The position numbers and the translations under genes were made by a program. 64,000 nucleotides of DNA from Gammaproteobacteria bacterium (GTDB lineage: Bacteria; Pseudomonadota; Gammaproteobacteria; Steroidobacterales; Steroidobacteraceae). This document shows, piece after piece, positions 11,086 through 19,222 of the stretch. The DNA lies in assembly GCA_016874295.1 (NCBI GenBank), contig VGUH01000008.1:1-64000 (forward strand). Reading direction: 5' to 3'. Positions within the stretch are counted from its first letter, which is position 1, and the number at the start of each line of letters is the position of its first letter. A model generated the notes under the pieces. That model was not told the DNA's origin. It made no database searches and was given only the letters and a program-made list of their open reading frames with translations.

Positions 11086-11628
11086 ATGACGCGCCTCACA
11101 ATCCTGGAGTATCCGGACCCCCGGCTGCGCACCCGGGCCGCCCCGGTGACGGCCGTGGACGCCGCGCTGCGTGAGCTGATCGACGACATGTTCGAAACCA
11201 TGTATGCGGCGAAAGGCATCGGCCTCGCCGCGACCCAGGTCAACGTGCACCGGCGGCTGCTGGTGACCGACGTTTCGGAGGGTCACACTGACCCCCGGGT
11301 CTTCGTCAACCCGGAAATCCTCGCGCGGGACGGCAAGGCCGTCGGCCAGGAGGGCTGTCTCTCGGTACCCGGTTATTTCGACGAGGTCGAACGTGCCGAG
11401 CGGATCCACGTGCGTGCGCTAGATCGCAACGGCAAGACCTTCGAGGCCGACCTCGAGGGCCTGCTCGCGGTCTGTGTGCAGCACGAGGTCGACCATCTCA
11501 ACGGCAGGCTGTTCGTGGACTACCTGTCCGACCTCAAGCGTCAGCGCGTGCGCAAGAAGATCGAGAAGGAGCGCAGGCTGCGCGCGGAAGGCCGCGCGGG
11601 CGAGACCTCGCGCGCGCCGGCGATCTGA
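11086..11628 (+). CDS. def: Peptide deformylase
   Basis: Removes the formyl group from the N-terminal methionine of new proteins. The 180-residue enzyme has all three metal and active-site motifs: GIGLAATQV (about 46-54), EGCLSVP (about 89-95) with the cysteine ligand, and QHEVDHLNG (about 131-139) with the HExxH histidines. It is first in a def-fmt-rsmB-DUF4390-ntrY-ntrX series on the plus strand. The C-terminal tail after residue 150 is basic and charged, perhaps ribosome-binding. Confidence 0.97.
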   Translation: MTRLTILEYPDPRLRTRAAPVTAVDAALRELIDDMFETMYAAKGIGLAATQVNVHRRLLVTDVSEGHTDPRVFVNPEILARDGKAVGQEGCLSVPGYFDEVERAERIHVRALDRNGKTFEADLEGLLAVCVQHEVDHLNGRLFVDYLSDLKRQRVRKKIEKERRLRAEGRAGETSRAPAI

Positions 11629-11636
11629 CCGGCTCC

Positions 11637-12581
11637 ATGCCCACCGAATCCGGCCTGGCGGTCATCTTCGCCGGCACGCCGGCATTCGCTCTCGACTCGC
11701 TCGACGCGATCGCCGCCTCGCGGCACCGTATCCGTGCGGTATTCACGCAGCCCGACCGCCCGAGCGGCCGCGGCCGCGCGCTGGCCGCGAGTCCGGTCAA
11801 GCAGCGCGCGCTCGCGCTCCGCCTGCCGGTTCACCAGCCGGCGACGCTCAAGGACGCGGCTGCGGCATCGATGATCGCGGCGCTTGCGCCGGACGTGATC
11901 GTGGTGGTCGCCTACGGGCTCCTGCTGCCGCCCTCGATCCTTGCGCTGCCCCGGTTCGGCTGCCTCAACGTGCACGCATCGCTCCTGCCGCGCTGGCGCG
12001 GAGCGGCACCGGTCGCGCGCGCGATCCTCGCCGGCGACCAGCGCACGGGCGTATGCATCATGCGCATGGAGGCGGGGCTCGACACCGGCCCCGTGATGCT
12101 GCGCCGCGAGATGGCGATTGCCGCGCGCGAGACCGCGGGCGAGCTCGAGCATCGGCTCGCCCGGGCGGGTGGCGAGGCGATCGTCGCGGCGCTGGACGGG
12201 CTCGACGCGGGTCGCGCGACGTTCGAGCCCCAGGACGAGTCGCGGGCGACCTGGGCGGCGAAACTGACCAAGGCCGAGGCGCGCCTCGACTGGCGCGAGC
12301 CGGCCGAGGAACTCGCGAGGCGGGTGCGGGCGTTCAATCCGCGGCCGATCGCGGAGACCACGCTGGACGGCGCGCAATTGCGCATCCATGAGGCCGATCC
12401 GATCGCAGCGGCACCTGGCCCTGTTCCGGGCACGATCCTCGCCGCGGACGGCGCGGGGATCGCGGTCATGACCGGAGCCGGCGCGCTCCTGCTGCTGCGT
12501 GTACAACTGCCGGGCCGTCGCGTCGTCGCGGCGGCAGAGCTCGCGAACGCCCGGAGCCTCGTCGGCAAGGTCCTGGCTTGA
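11637..12581 (+). CDS. fmt: Methionyl-tRNA formyltransferase
   Basis: Formylates Met-tRNAfMet with 10-formyl-tetrahydrofolate for initiation. The 314 residues are the normal length. The conserved catalytic region is present (LNVHASLLPRWRGAAPVARA, about 107-126), followed by GDQRTGVCIM. The C-terminal tRNA-binding barrel is complete (RVRAFNPRP onward). It follows def by eight bases, the classical pairing of opposite formyl reactions, and its stop overlaps the rsmB start. Confidence 0.97.
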   Translation: MPTESGLAVIFAGTPAFALDSLDAIAASRHRIRAVFTQPDRPSGRGRALAASPVKQRALALRLPVHQPATLKDAAAASMIAALAPDVIVVVAYGLLLPPSILALPRFGCLNVHASLLPRWRGAAPVARAILAGDQRTGVCIMRMEAGLDTGPVMLRREMAIAARETAGELEHRLARAGGEAIVAALDGLDAGRATFEPQDESRATWAAKLTKAEARLDWREPAEELARRVRAFNPRPIAETTLDGAQLRIHEADPIAAAPGPVPGTILAADGAGIAVMTGAGALLLLRVQLPGRRVVAAAELANARSLVGKVLA

Positions 12582-13909
12582 GCACCCCCGGCGGCGCCGC
12601 GATTCGCGCCGCGGCGGCGCGCGCCGTGGCTGCGGTTGCGGTGCACGGCCGCCGCCTCGAGGACGCGGTCGCCGCGGCGACGCAAGGCGGCGTGCCGCGC
12701 CCCGCCGTGCAGTCGCTGTCATTCGGGACCGTGCGTTGGCACTTCGAGCTCGCGGCCTGCCTCTCGATCCTGCTGGACCGGCCGGGCTCGAAGCAGGATC
12801 CTGAAGTGCGCGCGCTGATGCTGGTCGGGCTGTTCCAGCTGCAGCACGGCGCGACGCCCGAGCATGCCGCGGTCTCGGAAACCGTCGAGGCGATGCGCGC
12901 ACTCGGCCGCCCGCGCGCTGCGGGGCTCGTCAATGCCGTGCTGCGACGCTTCCAGCGCGAGCGCCAGGCGGTGGTCGCGGCCGCGCACGCGAGCCGCGCC
13001 GCGCGCCACGCCCACCCGGAGTGGATGCTCGATGCGTTCGCGCGCGACTGGCCGGCCGACTGGGAATCGATCGCGGCCGCCGGCAATGCGGAGCCGCCGA
13101 TGTGGCTGCGCGTCAACGCGCGGCGCCTCGCGCGCGAGGACTACCGGGCGCGGCTCGCAGCATCGGGCCTTGCGGCGGAGCCGTGTCCGTTCGCGCCGCA
13201 GGCACTCCGGCTCGCGGAGCCGGTCGCGGTCGATACGCTGCCCGGCTTCGCGGATGGCGAGGTATCCGTGCAGGACGCGGCTGCCCAGCTCGCACCGTTC
13301 TTTCTGGCGGCGGGGCCCGGCATGCGCGTGCTGGACGCCTGTGCGGCGCCGGGTGGCAAGGCCTGCCACGTCGCCGAGCTCGAGCCGGATCTCGCGGAAC
13401 TGGTCGCGGTCGACATCGATGCGGCGCGCGCAACGCGGATCGAGTCGAATCTGGCTCGACTTCGCCTCTCGGCGCACGTCGTCGTCGGCGATGCCGGGCA
13501 GCCCGCCACGTGGTGGGATGGCCGCCCGTTCGAGCGGATCCTGCTCGACGTGCCCTGCTCGGGCACGGGCGTGATCCGCCGCCATCCGGACATCAAGCTC
13601 CTGCGCCGCGCCGACGATGTCGCCCGGTTCGCGGTGCAGCAGGCGGCGTTGCTGCGCACCTGCTGGGGGCTCCTCGCGCCCGGCGGCCGGCTCGTATATG
13701 CGAGCTGTTCGGTGCTGGCGGCCGAGAATGCGGGCGTCGTCGGGGGATTCATGGCCGAGGAGCCCGCGGCGGTCGAAGTGACCGAATCTGCTAGGCTTTT
13801 GCTGCCCGGGGCGCTGCCGTGGCGGCCTGCGGGGCCCGGTTGCGCGCTGCGAAGCGGCGCGGCCGATGCCGACGGCTTCTACTACGCCTGCCTCGAGAAG
13901 AAGACCTGA
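12578..13909 (+). CDS. rsmB: 16S rRNA (cytosine(967)-C5)-methyltransferase
   Basis: Methylates C967 of 16S rRNA with S-adenosylmethionine. The protein has 443 residues: an N-terminal NusB-like RNA-binding region (about 1-140) and a RsmB/NOP domain with SAM motif DACAAPGGKACHVAEL and the catalytic-cysteine loop DVPCSGTGVIRRHPDIK. The start is TTG overlapping the fmt stop (TTGA), so synthesis is probably coupled. The C-terminal half ends with the second cysteine region YASCSVLAAEN. Confidence 0.95.
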   Translation: MSTPGGAAIRAAAARAVAAVAVHGRRLEDAVAAATQGGVPRPAVQSLSFGTVRWHFELAACLSILLDRPGSKQDPEVRALMLVGLFQLQHGATPEHAAVSETVEAMRALGRPRAAGLVNAVLRRFQRERQAVVAAAHASRAARHAHPEWMLDAFARDWPADWESIAAAGNAEPPMWLRVNARRLAREDYRARLAASGLAAEPCPFAPQALRLAEPVAVDTLPGFADGEVSVQDAAAQLAPFFLAAGPGMRVLDACAAPGGKACHVAELEPDLAELVAVDIDAARATRIESNLARLRLSAHVVVGDAGQPATWWDGRPFERILLDVPCSGTGVIRRHPDIKLLRRADDVARFAVQQAALLRTCWGLLAPGGRLVYASCSVLAAENAGVVGGFMAEEPAAVEVTESARLLLPGALPWRPAGPGCALRSGAADADGFYYACLEKKT

Positions 13910-13911
13910 GC

Positions 13912-14487
13912 GTGCACTTGTTGCGGGGAACGAGCTGGCTGCTGACTCTCGCCGCGCTGCTCGGCACGGCGACCGCGCCCGTGGCCGCCGCGCAGGAAGC
14001 CGAGCGCTTCGAGATCCGCAACGCCTACGTCCAGCTGGTGAATGGCGAATGGCTGCTCGACGTGCGTCTCGACGTCGCGCTCGCCGAGGCGGCGCGCCAG
14101 GCGTTCGCGGAAGGCGTGCCGCTGTTGCTGCGCCTGGAGGTCGAGGCGAGCGTCGAACGCCGCCTGCTGCCGTCCGACGAAGTCGTCTCGCTGGGCCGCC
14201 GCTGGCAGCTCGCCTATGACGCGATCGCGGAGCGCTATGTAGTCACCGACGTCAAGGCCGGCACGCACGTCAGCCACGCCACCCGGGAGGAGGCTTTCGA
14301 GGCGCTGGACCACATCGGCGGCATCGTGATCGCCGACACGGCGACCCTGCCCGAGGGGCAGCGCTTCGACATGCGCGTGCGCGCAACGGTCGAGATCGGG
14401 GAGCTGCCCGCCGCGGTGCGGGTCCTGCTCTTCTGGCGTAGCTGGTCGCGCACCACCGAGTGGTACGCCTGGCAGGTGCGGCCGTGA
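13912..14487 (+). CDS. DUF4390 domain protein, exported
   Basis: A 191-residue protein starting at GTG just after rsmB, with a signal peptide (LLTLAALLGTATAPVAAA, about 9-26) and a mature beta-rich domain of the DUF4390 type. Conserved pieces are FEIRNAYVQLVNGEWLLDV and the C-terminal WRSWSRTTEWYAW. Function is unknown. Its overlap with the ntrY-like kinase (GTGA) and its periplasmic location suggest it may take part in sensing by that kinase; this is inference from gene order only. Confidence 0.8.
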   Translation: MHLLRGTSWLLTLAALLGTATAPVAAAQEAERFEIRNAYVQLVNGEWLLDVRLDVALAEAARQAFAEGVPLLLRLEVEASVERRLLPSDEVVSLGRRWQLAYDAIAERYVVTDVKAGTHVSHATREEAFEALDHIGGIVIADTATLPEGQRFDMRVRATVEIGELPAAVRVLLFWRSWSRTTEWYAWQVRP

Positions 14488-16661
14488 TCCGGCGCTGGCT
14501 GCCATTTATCGCCGGCGCGGGGATCGTCATCTGGGTGACTGCGCTCGTCATGCTCGCGCTCACGGCGGAGGGTCCGCAGCGCTTCGGCGAGCTGTACCTC
14601 GCGATCCTGCTGATCAATGTCGCGGGCATGGTCGCGCTGCTCGTGCTGATCGGCGGGCGGCTGGCCGACTTCGTCCGTGACTGGCGGCGGCACGTGCCCG
14701 GCTCACGCCTGCGCGGCCGGACGCTGCTGATGTTCGGGGGGCTCGCGATCGCGCCGCTGCTGATGGTGTTCACGTTCTCGGTGCTGTTCCTGACCCGCGG
14801 TATCGACGGCTGGTTCCACGCCGAGGTGCGCCAGGGACTCACCGACGCGCTCGGGCTGTCGCGCGCGGCGCTCGACCTGCGCATGCGCGAGTACCTCGAC
14901 CGCACGCTCGGCATGGCCGACCGCCTTGCAGCCGAGTCCGGCGCCGGTCTTTACTTCGCGCTCGACGAGGAGCTGCGGAACTCGGACGCCGAGGAACTCA
15001 TCGTCGCGAGCGCCGGCGGCCAGACCGTCGCCTACATCCGCGCCGGCATCCAGCACGCGCTGCCCGCGGCGCTGCCCGCGGACCTGCTGCTGCAACTGCG
15101 CCAGGGGCGGCCGCACGTGAGCCTGCAGCCCGCGCCCGGCGGCGGCTACCAGGTGCGCGCCGCGACCCAGGTGCTTTCCGTCGCGGGCACGCATTCGCCG
15201 CTGGTGCTGATTGCGACTTACCCGGTGCCGCAGCGGCTCTCCGACCTCGCCGGCACGGTGCAGCAGGCCTACCAGCAGTACGGTCAGCTATCGTACCTGC
15301 GTGAGCCGCTCAAGGCCGCGTTCGTCCTGACGCTCTCGCTGGTGCTGCTCATGGCGCTGCTCGCGGCCGTGTACGGCGCGCTGTACTTTTCCGAGCGGCT
15401 GGTACGGCCGGTGCAGGACCTGATCGCGGGCACGCGCGCGGTCGCCAAGGGCGACTTCGACACGCGGCTGCTGCGGCCCTCGCACGACGAGATCGGCTTC
15501 CTCGTCACCTCGTTCAACGACATGACCAAGAAACTCGCCCGCGCCCGCGAGGAGGCCGAGCGCAGCCAGGCCGCGGTCGAGGCGGAGCGCGCGGCGCTCG
15601 CGGTGATCCTCGCGCGGCTCACGAGCGGCGTGCTCTCGCTGGAACCGGACCTGCGGGTGCGCGTCGCGAACCAGGCTGCCGGCGTGATCCTCGGCGTGGA
15701 CTTCAAGGGTGCCGCCGGTCGACCGCTCGCGGAGATCGCAGCCGGGCATCCGCTGCTCGCGGAGCTGCACGCGGTGCTGCAGCGGCACCTCGCGGCGGGC
15801 GAGTCGGAATGGCGCGAACAGGTGACGCTACGCGCCGACGCGGGCCGGCGCGAACTGGTGTGCGCCTGCACGTCGCTGCCGGGCGACGCCGGGGCCCAGG
15901 GGCTCGTGCTCGTGTTCGACGAGGTTACGCAGCTCCTGCAGGCGCAGCGTCAGGCGGCCTGGGGCGAGGTGGCACGCCGGCTGGCGCACGAAATCCGCAA
16001 TCCGCTCACGCCGATCCAGCTTTCCGCCGAGCGGATGCGCAGGAAGCTGATGCGCGGCCTGGGCGCTCCCGAGGCGGAGTTGCTCGAGCGCTCGACGCAC
16101 ACGATCGTGCAGCAGGTCGAGGCAATGAAGCAGATGGTGGCGGCCTTCACCGAGTACGCGAAGGCGCCTGAAATGCATATCAGCGAGCTCGACCTGTCCG
16201 CGCTGGTCCGCCAGGTGGCCGACCTGTACCACGCCCAAGACCCGCGCGTGGCGTTCGGGCTGTCGCTCGATCTCAAGGCCTCACTGCTCGAGGCCGACCC
16301 GGGGCGAATCCGGCAGCTGCTGAACAACTTGCTGACGAATTCGCTAGAGGCACTCGACGGTCATCAGAATCCTGTCATCATGATCGAGACCCGGCGCCTG
16401 GGGGACCGGGTGGCGCTGGCGGTCACCGACAACGGCCCCGGCTTCCAGGATGGACTGCTCGAGCAGGCGTTCGATCCTTACGTGACCTCGAAGCCGAAGG
16501 GCACCGGACTCGGGCTCGCTATCGTGCGTCGCATCGTCGAGGAGCACGGCGGCACGGTAGAGGTCGACAATGCCCCGGAGGGCGGTGCCCGTGTGCGCAT
16601 CCTGTTGCCGGCCACTGCGCGCGAGGCGCGGCGGGCGGAGGGAAGGAGAGAGAAGGCATGA
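14484..16661 (+). CDS. ntrY: NtrY-like membrane sensor histidine kinase
   Basis: A 725-residue kinase of the NtrY type. It has N-terminal membrane helices (three within about 1-105), an extracytoplasmic loop up to about residue 275, another helix (VLTLSLVLLMALLAAVYGAL), HAMP (about 300-355), PAS (about 375-480), HisKA with the phospho-acceptor RRLAHEIRNPLTPIQL, and HATPase with NLLTNSLEALDG, DNGPGF and GTGLGLAIV. All kinase boxes look intact. It starts at GTG inside the DUF4390 stop and overlaps the response-regulator gene. The signal is unknown; the usual link to nitrogen is only suggested by family. Confidence 0.9.
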   Translation: MIRRWLPFIAGAGIVIWVTALVMLALTAEGPQRFGELYLAILLINVAGMVALLVLIGGRLADFVRDWRRHVPGSRLRGRTLLMFGGLAIAPLLMVFTFSVLFLTRGIDGWFHAEVRQGLTDALGLSRAALDLRMREYLDRTLGMADRLAAESGAGLYFALDEELRNSDAEELIVASAGGQTVAYIRAGIQHALPAALPADLLLQLRQGRPHVSLQPAPGGGYQVRAATQVLSVAGTHSPLVLIATYPVPQRLSDLAGTVQQAYQQYGQLSYLREPLKAAFVLTLSLVLLMALLAAVYGALYFSERLVRPVQDLIAGTRAVAKGDFDTRLLRPSHDEIGFLVTSFNDMTKKLARAREEAERSQAAVEAERAALAVILARLTSGVLSLEPDLRVRVANQAAGVILGVDFKGAAGRPLAEIAAGHPLLAELHAVLQRHLAAGESEWREQVTLRADAGRRELVCACTSLPGDAGAQGLVLVFDEVTQLLQAQRQAAWGEVARRLAHEIRNPLTPIQLSAERMRRKLMRGLGAPEAELLERSTHTIVQQVEAMKQMVAAFTEYAKAPEMHISELDLSALVRQVADLYHAQDPRVAFGLSLDLKASLLEADPGRIRQLLNNLLTNSLEALDGHQNPVIMIETRRLGDRVALAVTDNGPGFQDGLLEQAFDPYVTSKPKGTGLGLAIVRRIVEEHGGTVEVDNAPEGGARVRILLPATAREARRAEGRREKA

Positions 16662-18016
16662 CTGCGCCGAGAATTCTCGTCGTCGACGACGAAGCGGACA
16701 TCCGGGGGCTGCTCTCCGAGATCCTGGCCGAGGAAGGCTACGAGGTCGAGGTCGCGGCCGATGCCGCCTCGGCGCGGAAGGCTGCGGCCCGCGAGGAGCC
16801 GGACCTGGTGCTGCTCGACATCTGGATGCCGGACATGGACGGGATCTCGCTGCTGCGCGAGTGGGGTGACAAGCGGGCGCTGCGCTGCCCGGTCGTCATG
16901 CTATCCGGCCACGGCACGGTCGAGACCGCGATCGAGGCGACGCGGCTCGGCGCTTTCGACTTCGTGGAAAAGCCGCTGTCGATCGCGAAACTCCTGCGCA
17001 CCACCGAGCGGGCGCTGGACGCCGGCAGGCGCCGGCACAAGGCGCAGCGCGCGTTGATCCCGCCGCTGGTCGCCCCGGTCGGCAAGAGCCGGCTGATGCA
17101 GCGGCTGCGCGAGCAGGTGCAGCAGGTCGCGGCCAGCGACGCGCCGGTGCTGCTGTCCGGCGAGCCGGGCACCGGGCGCGAGGCATTCGCGCGCTACCTG
17201 CACTCGCTCGGCAACCGATCCGCCGGCCCATTCGTGGCCGTGAGCTGCGCGGGCCTCGACGACGCGAATGCCGCGGCGCGGCTGCGCGGCCAGGTGTCGG
17301 ACGGCAAGGTCGAGCCCGGGTATTACAAGCAGGCGCGCGGCGGCACGCTGTTCCTGGGCGGACTGGACGACCTCACCGCGCAGGCGCAGCGCGTGCTGCT
17401 CGCGGACCTCGAGCAGCGCGGCTGGCAGCATCCAGGCACGGGCGAGGTGGTGCCGTTCAACGCGCGCTTCGTCAGCGCGGCGCCGCCCAGGCACGACGGG
17501 CCGGCCGGAGGGCTGCGCCGCGATCTGCTCGCGCACCTCGAGGTCGTCTCGATCCGGATACCGCCGCTGCGCGAGTACGCCGAGGACGTGCCGGACCTGC
17601 TCCGGATTTATGTTGACCGACTGGTGGACGAGGAGGGCATGCCGTTCCGGCGCTTCTCGGTCGCCGCCCAGAACCGGCTGCGGAATTGTCCCTGGCCGGG
17701 CAACGTGCGCGAGCTGAGGAACCTCGTCCAGCGCGTGCTGATCATGGGCGGGCCCGAGGAAATTGGCCTGGAGGAGATCGAGCGGCATCTCGTCGCCCAG
17801 CAGGCCCCGGACGAGCCCCTGGTCAAGCAGGACCTGCTCGCGCTCCCGCTGCGCGCGGCGCGCGAGCAGTTCGAGCGGGCCTACCTGCTGCAGCAGTTGA
17901 TGCTGTGCAACGGCAAGGTCGGACTCCTGGCCAAACGGGTGGGCATGGAACGCACGCACCTGTACCGCAAGCTGCGTTCGCTGGGCGTGGACTTCCGTCA
18001 GATCACCGAGGACTGA
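16658..18016 (+). CDS. ntrX: NtrX-like response regulator with degenerate AAA+ domain
   Basis: A 452-residue regulator: receiver domain with phospho-acceptor D54 (LVLLDIWMPD) and K105, a sigma-54-activator-like AAA+ domain (about 135-370) and a Fis-type HTH (about 420-447). Key AAA+ features are altered. Walker A is GEPGTGRE with arginine at 174 instead of lysine. The Walker B position reads LFLGGLDD where activators have LFLDEI. No GAFTGA loop exists between residues 200 and 230. It therefore probably cannot hydrolyse ATP or remodel sigma-54 polymerase and may act as a plain DNA-binding regulator. It is paired with the overlapping ntrY-like kinase. Confidence 0.88.
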   Translation: MTAPRILVVDDEADIRGLLSEILAEEGYEVEVAADAASARKAAAREEPDLVLLDIWMPDMDGISLLREWGDKRALRCPVVMLSGHGTVETAIEATRLGAFDFVEKPLSIAKLLRTTERALDAGRRRHKAQRALIPPLVAPVGKSRLMQRLREQVQQVAASDAPVLLSGEPGTGREAFARYLHSLGNRSAGPFVAVSCAGLDDANAAARLRGQVSDGKVEPGYYKQARGGTLFLGGLDDLTAQAQRVLLADLEQRGWQHPGTGEVVPFNARFVSAAPPRHDGPAGGLRRDLLAHLEVVSIRIPPLREYAEDVPDLLRIYVDRLVDEEGMPFRRFSVAAQNRLRNCPWPGNVRELRNLVQRVLIMGGPEEIGLEEIERHLVAQQAPDEPLVKQDLLALPLRAAREQFERAYLLQQLMLCNGKVGLLAKRVGMERTHLYRKLRSLGVDFRQITED

Positions 18017-18031
18017 ACCGTGGAGGCAGTC

Positions 18032-18580
18032 ATGAAAGCGAGCAGGGTATTGACGGCGGCCGTCGTTGCCGCGGGGTTGCTGGGCGCTGTGGGCGCGTAC
18101 GCGGACGACACGAAGCGGACCTTCGGCGAGTACACGGACGACAAGGTCCTGCACACCAAGGTCTGAGCCGCGCTGACCGAGGACAGGACCGCGGACGCCA
18201 ACGAGATCAACCTCGAGGTCTACAAGGGGGTCGTGCAGCTGAACGGCTTCGTGGACAACGAGAAGGAGAAGGCGGCGGCGGAGACGGTCGCCAGGGGCGT
18301 CTCGGGCGTCAAGGGCGTCGAGAACAACCTGCTGATCAAGCAGGCGGCGCAGACGACCGGCGGGGCGATCGATGACTCGACGATCTCGGCTAAGGTGAAG
18401 TCGGCGCTGATCGAAAGCGCGGACACCAAGGCGGGCGACATCAAGGTCGAGACGCGAGGCGGCGTCGTGCAGCTTTCCGGCTACGTTGCGAACGAGGCCC
18501 AGAAGTCCGCGGCGACCAGGGTTGCGCAGGCAGTCGAGGGCGTGAAAGCCGTCACCAACAGCATCAGCATCAAGAACTGA
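18032..18580 (+). pseudogene. BON-domain periplasmic protein, interrupted by a TGA stop
   Basis: One frame of 183 codons broken only by a TGA at 18164-18166. The first part encodes a signal peptide (VLTAAVVAAGLLGAVGAYA). After the stop come two BON domains (first around EINLEVYKGVVQLNGFV, second around GDIKVETRGGVVQLSGYV), like OsmY/DolP-type periplasmic proteins that bind membranes. The stop falls at the start of the first BON domain in TKV-stop-AALTED, where homologues have lysine or arginine, so CGA to TGA is plausible. As read, only a 44-residue leader peptide would be made. The gene follows ntrX by 15 bases. Confidence 0.85.
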
Positions 18581-18586
18581 TCTGAC

Positions 18587-18656
18587 GGTGCCGGGTCGCA
18601 CTTATCGTACTTATTGGCTTTTTGGCCAATAAGTACGATAAGTGCGACCCGGCACC
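18587..18656. repeat. Family A palindrome, copy 1 (perfect 32-bp arms)
   Basis: Two 32-base arms are exact reverse complements around a six-base centre (tttttg). Arms start ggtgccgggtcgca and end cgtacttattggc. The element lies between the convergent BON and SPOR-protein genes, ten bases from the end of the SPOR gene. A second copy with the same arm sequence except one compensated position lies at 51268-51373. Confidence 0.95.
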
Positions 18657-18665
18657 AATCACCAA

Positions 18666-19214
18666 TCAATCCCCGACGCGCACCATTAGGAAGTCGACCT
18701 CGGCTTCCTTGAGGCGGGAGCGCACGCGCTCCAGCTCGGCAGGATCGCTGATCGGCCCGATGCGCACGCGGTGCCAGGTATCGTTGTCGATCGCGACGCG
18801 CTGCACGTTCGACTGGATGCTCTGCAGCGCGAGCTGCGCGCGCACGCGGTCGGCGTCCTCGAATCTCCGGTACGAGCCGGCCTGTAATACGTAGGCGCCG
18901 GTTTTGGTGGCGGACTCCGGCACGTCGCGCGGCACCACGACCTCCTTCTCCGGAACGACGACCTCGAAGTTGGGCAGCATGTCGTAGAAATCGTACTGGT
19001 CCGGCTGCGGGTCGGTGGCGGACTCGCGCGCCGAGGCGGGCTCCGCCTGCGCGGGCGTCTTGCCGGCGGCCTCCGCCGGCAGCGACTCGCGCGGGTCGAA
19101 CCAGTGCATCGCGAACCCGACCGCGAGGCCGACGGCGAGCCCGATCAGGAGCCCGGTCCAGCCGGAGAACCCCTCGCGCTGCCCGCGGCTGCGTTTGTAG
19201 TCCCTGGCGATCAT
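18666..19214 (-). CDS. SPOR-domain cell-envelope protein (FtsN-like)
   Basis: A 182-residue bitopic protein: a short basic cytoplasmic start (RDYKRSRGQREG), one transmembrane helix (TGLLIGLAVGLAVGFAMHW, about 20-38), an acidic proline-rich linker, and a C-terminal SPOR domain (about 107-180: GAYVLQAGSYRRFEDADRVR and VRIGPISD). SPOR domains bind denuded peptidoglycan at the division septum. It lies directly after argS, a common place for an FtsN-like protein in gammaproteobacteria. It is too short to be canonical FtsN, so the exact role is uncertain. Confidence 0.85.
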   Translation of the reverse strand: MIARDYKRSRGQREGFSGWTGLLIGLAVGLAVGFAMHWFDPRESLPAEAAGKTPAQAEPASARESATDPQPDQYDFYDMLPNFEVVVPEKEVVVPRDVPESATKTGAYVLQAGSYRRFEDADRVRAQLALQSIQSNVQRVAIDNDTWHRVRIGPISDPAELERVRSRLKEAEVDFLMVRVGD

Positions 19215-19222
19215 CGGCGCGC

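Noticed and set aside
9344-18166. Stop codon reassignment or selenocysteine/pyrrolysine insertion as the reason for in-frame stops
   Set aside because: TAA, TAG and TGA each occur once inside genes and all three also end normal genes; none sits at a known Sec or Pyl site and no insertion element is visible.
18587-18656. Family A copy 1 as an ordinary bidirectional terminator
   Set aside because: The 32-bp stem has no flanking T-run, is far longer than terminators, and the same sequence recurs after another gene that already has its own terminator.
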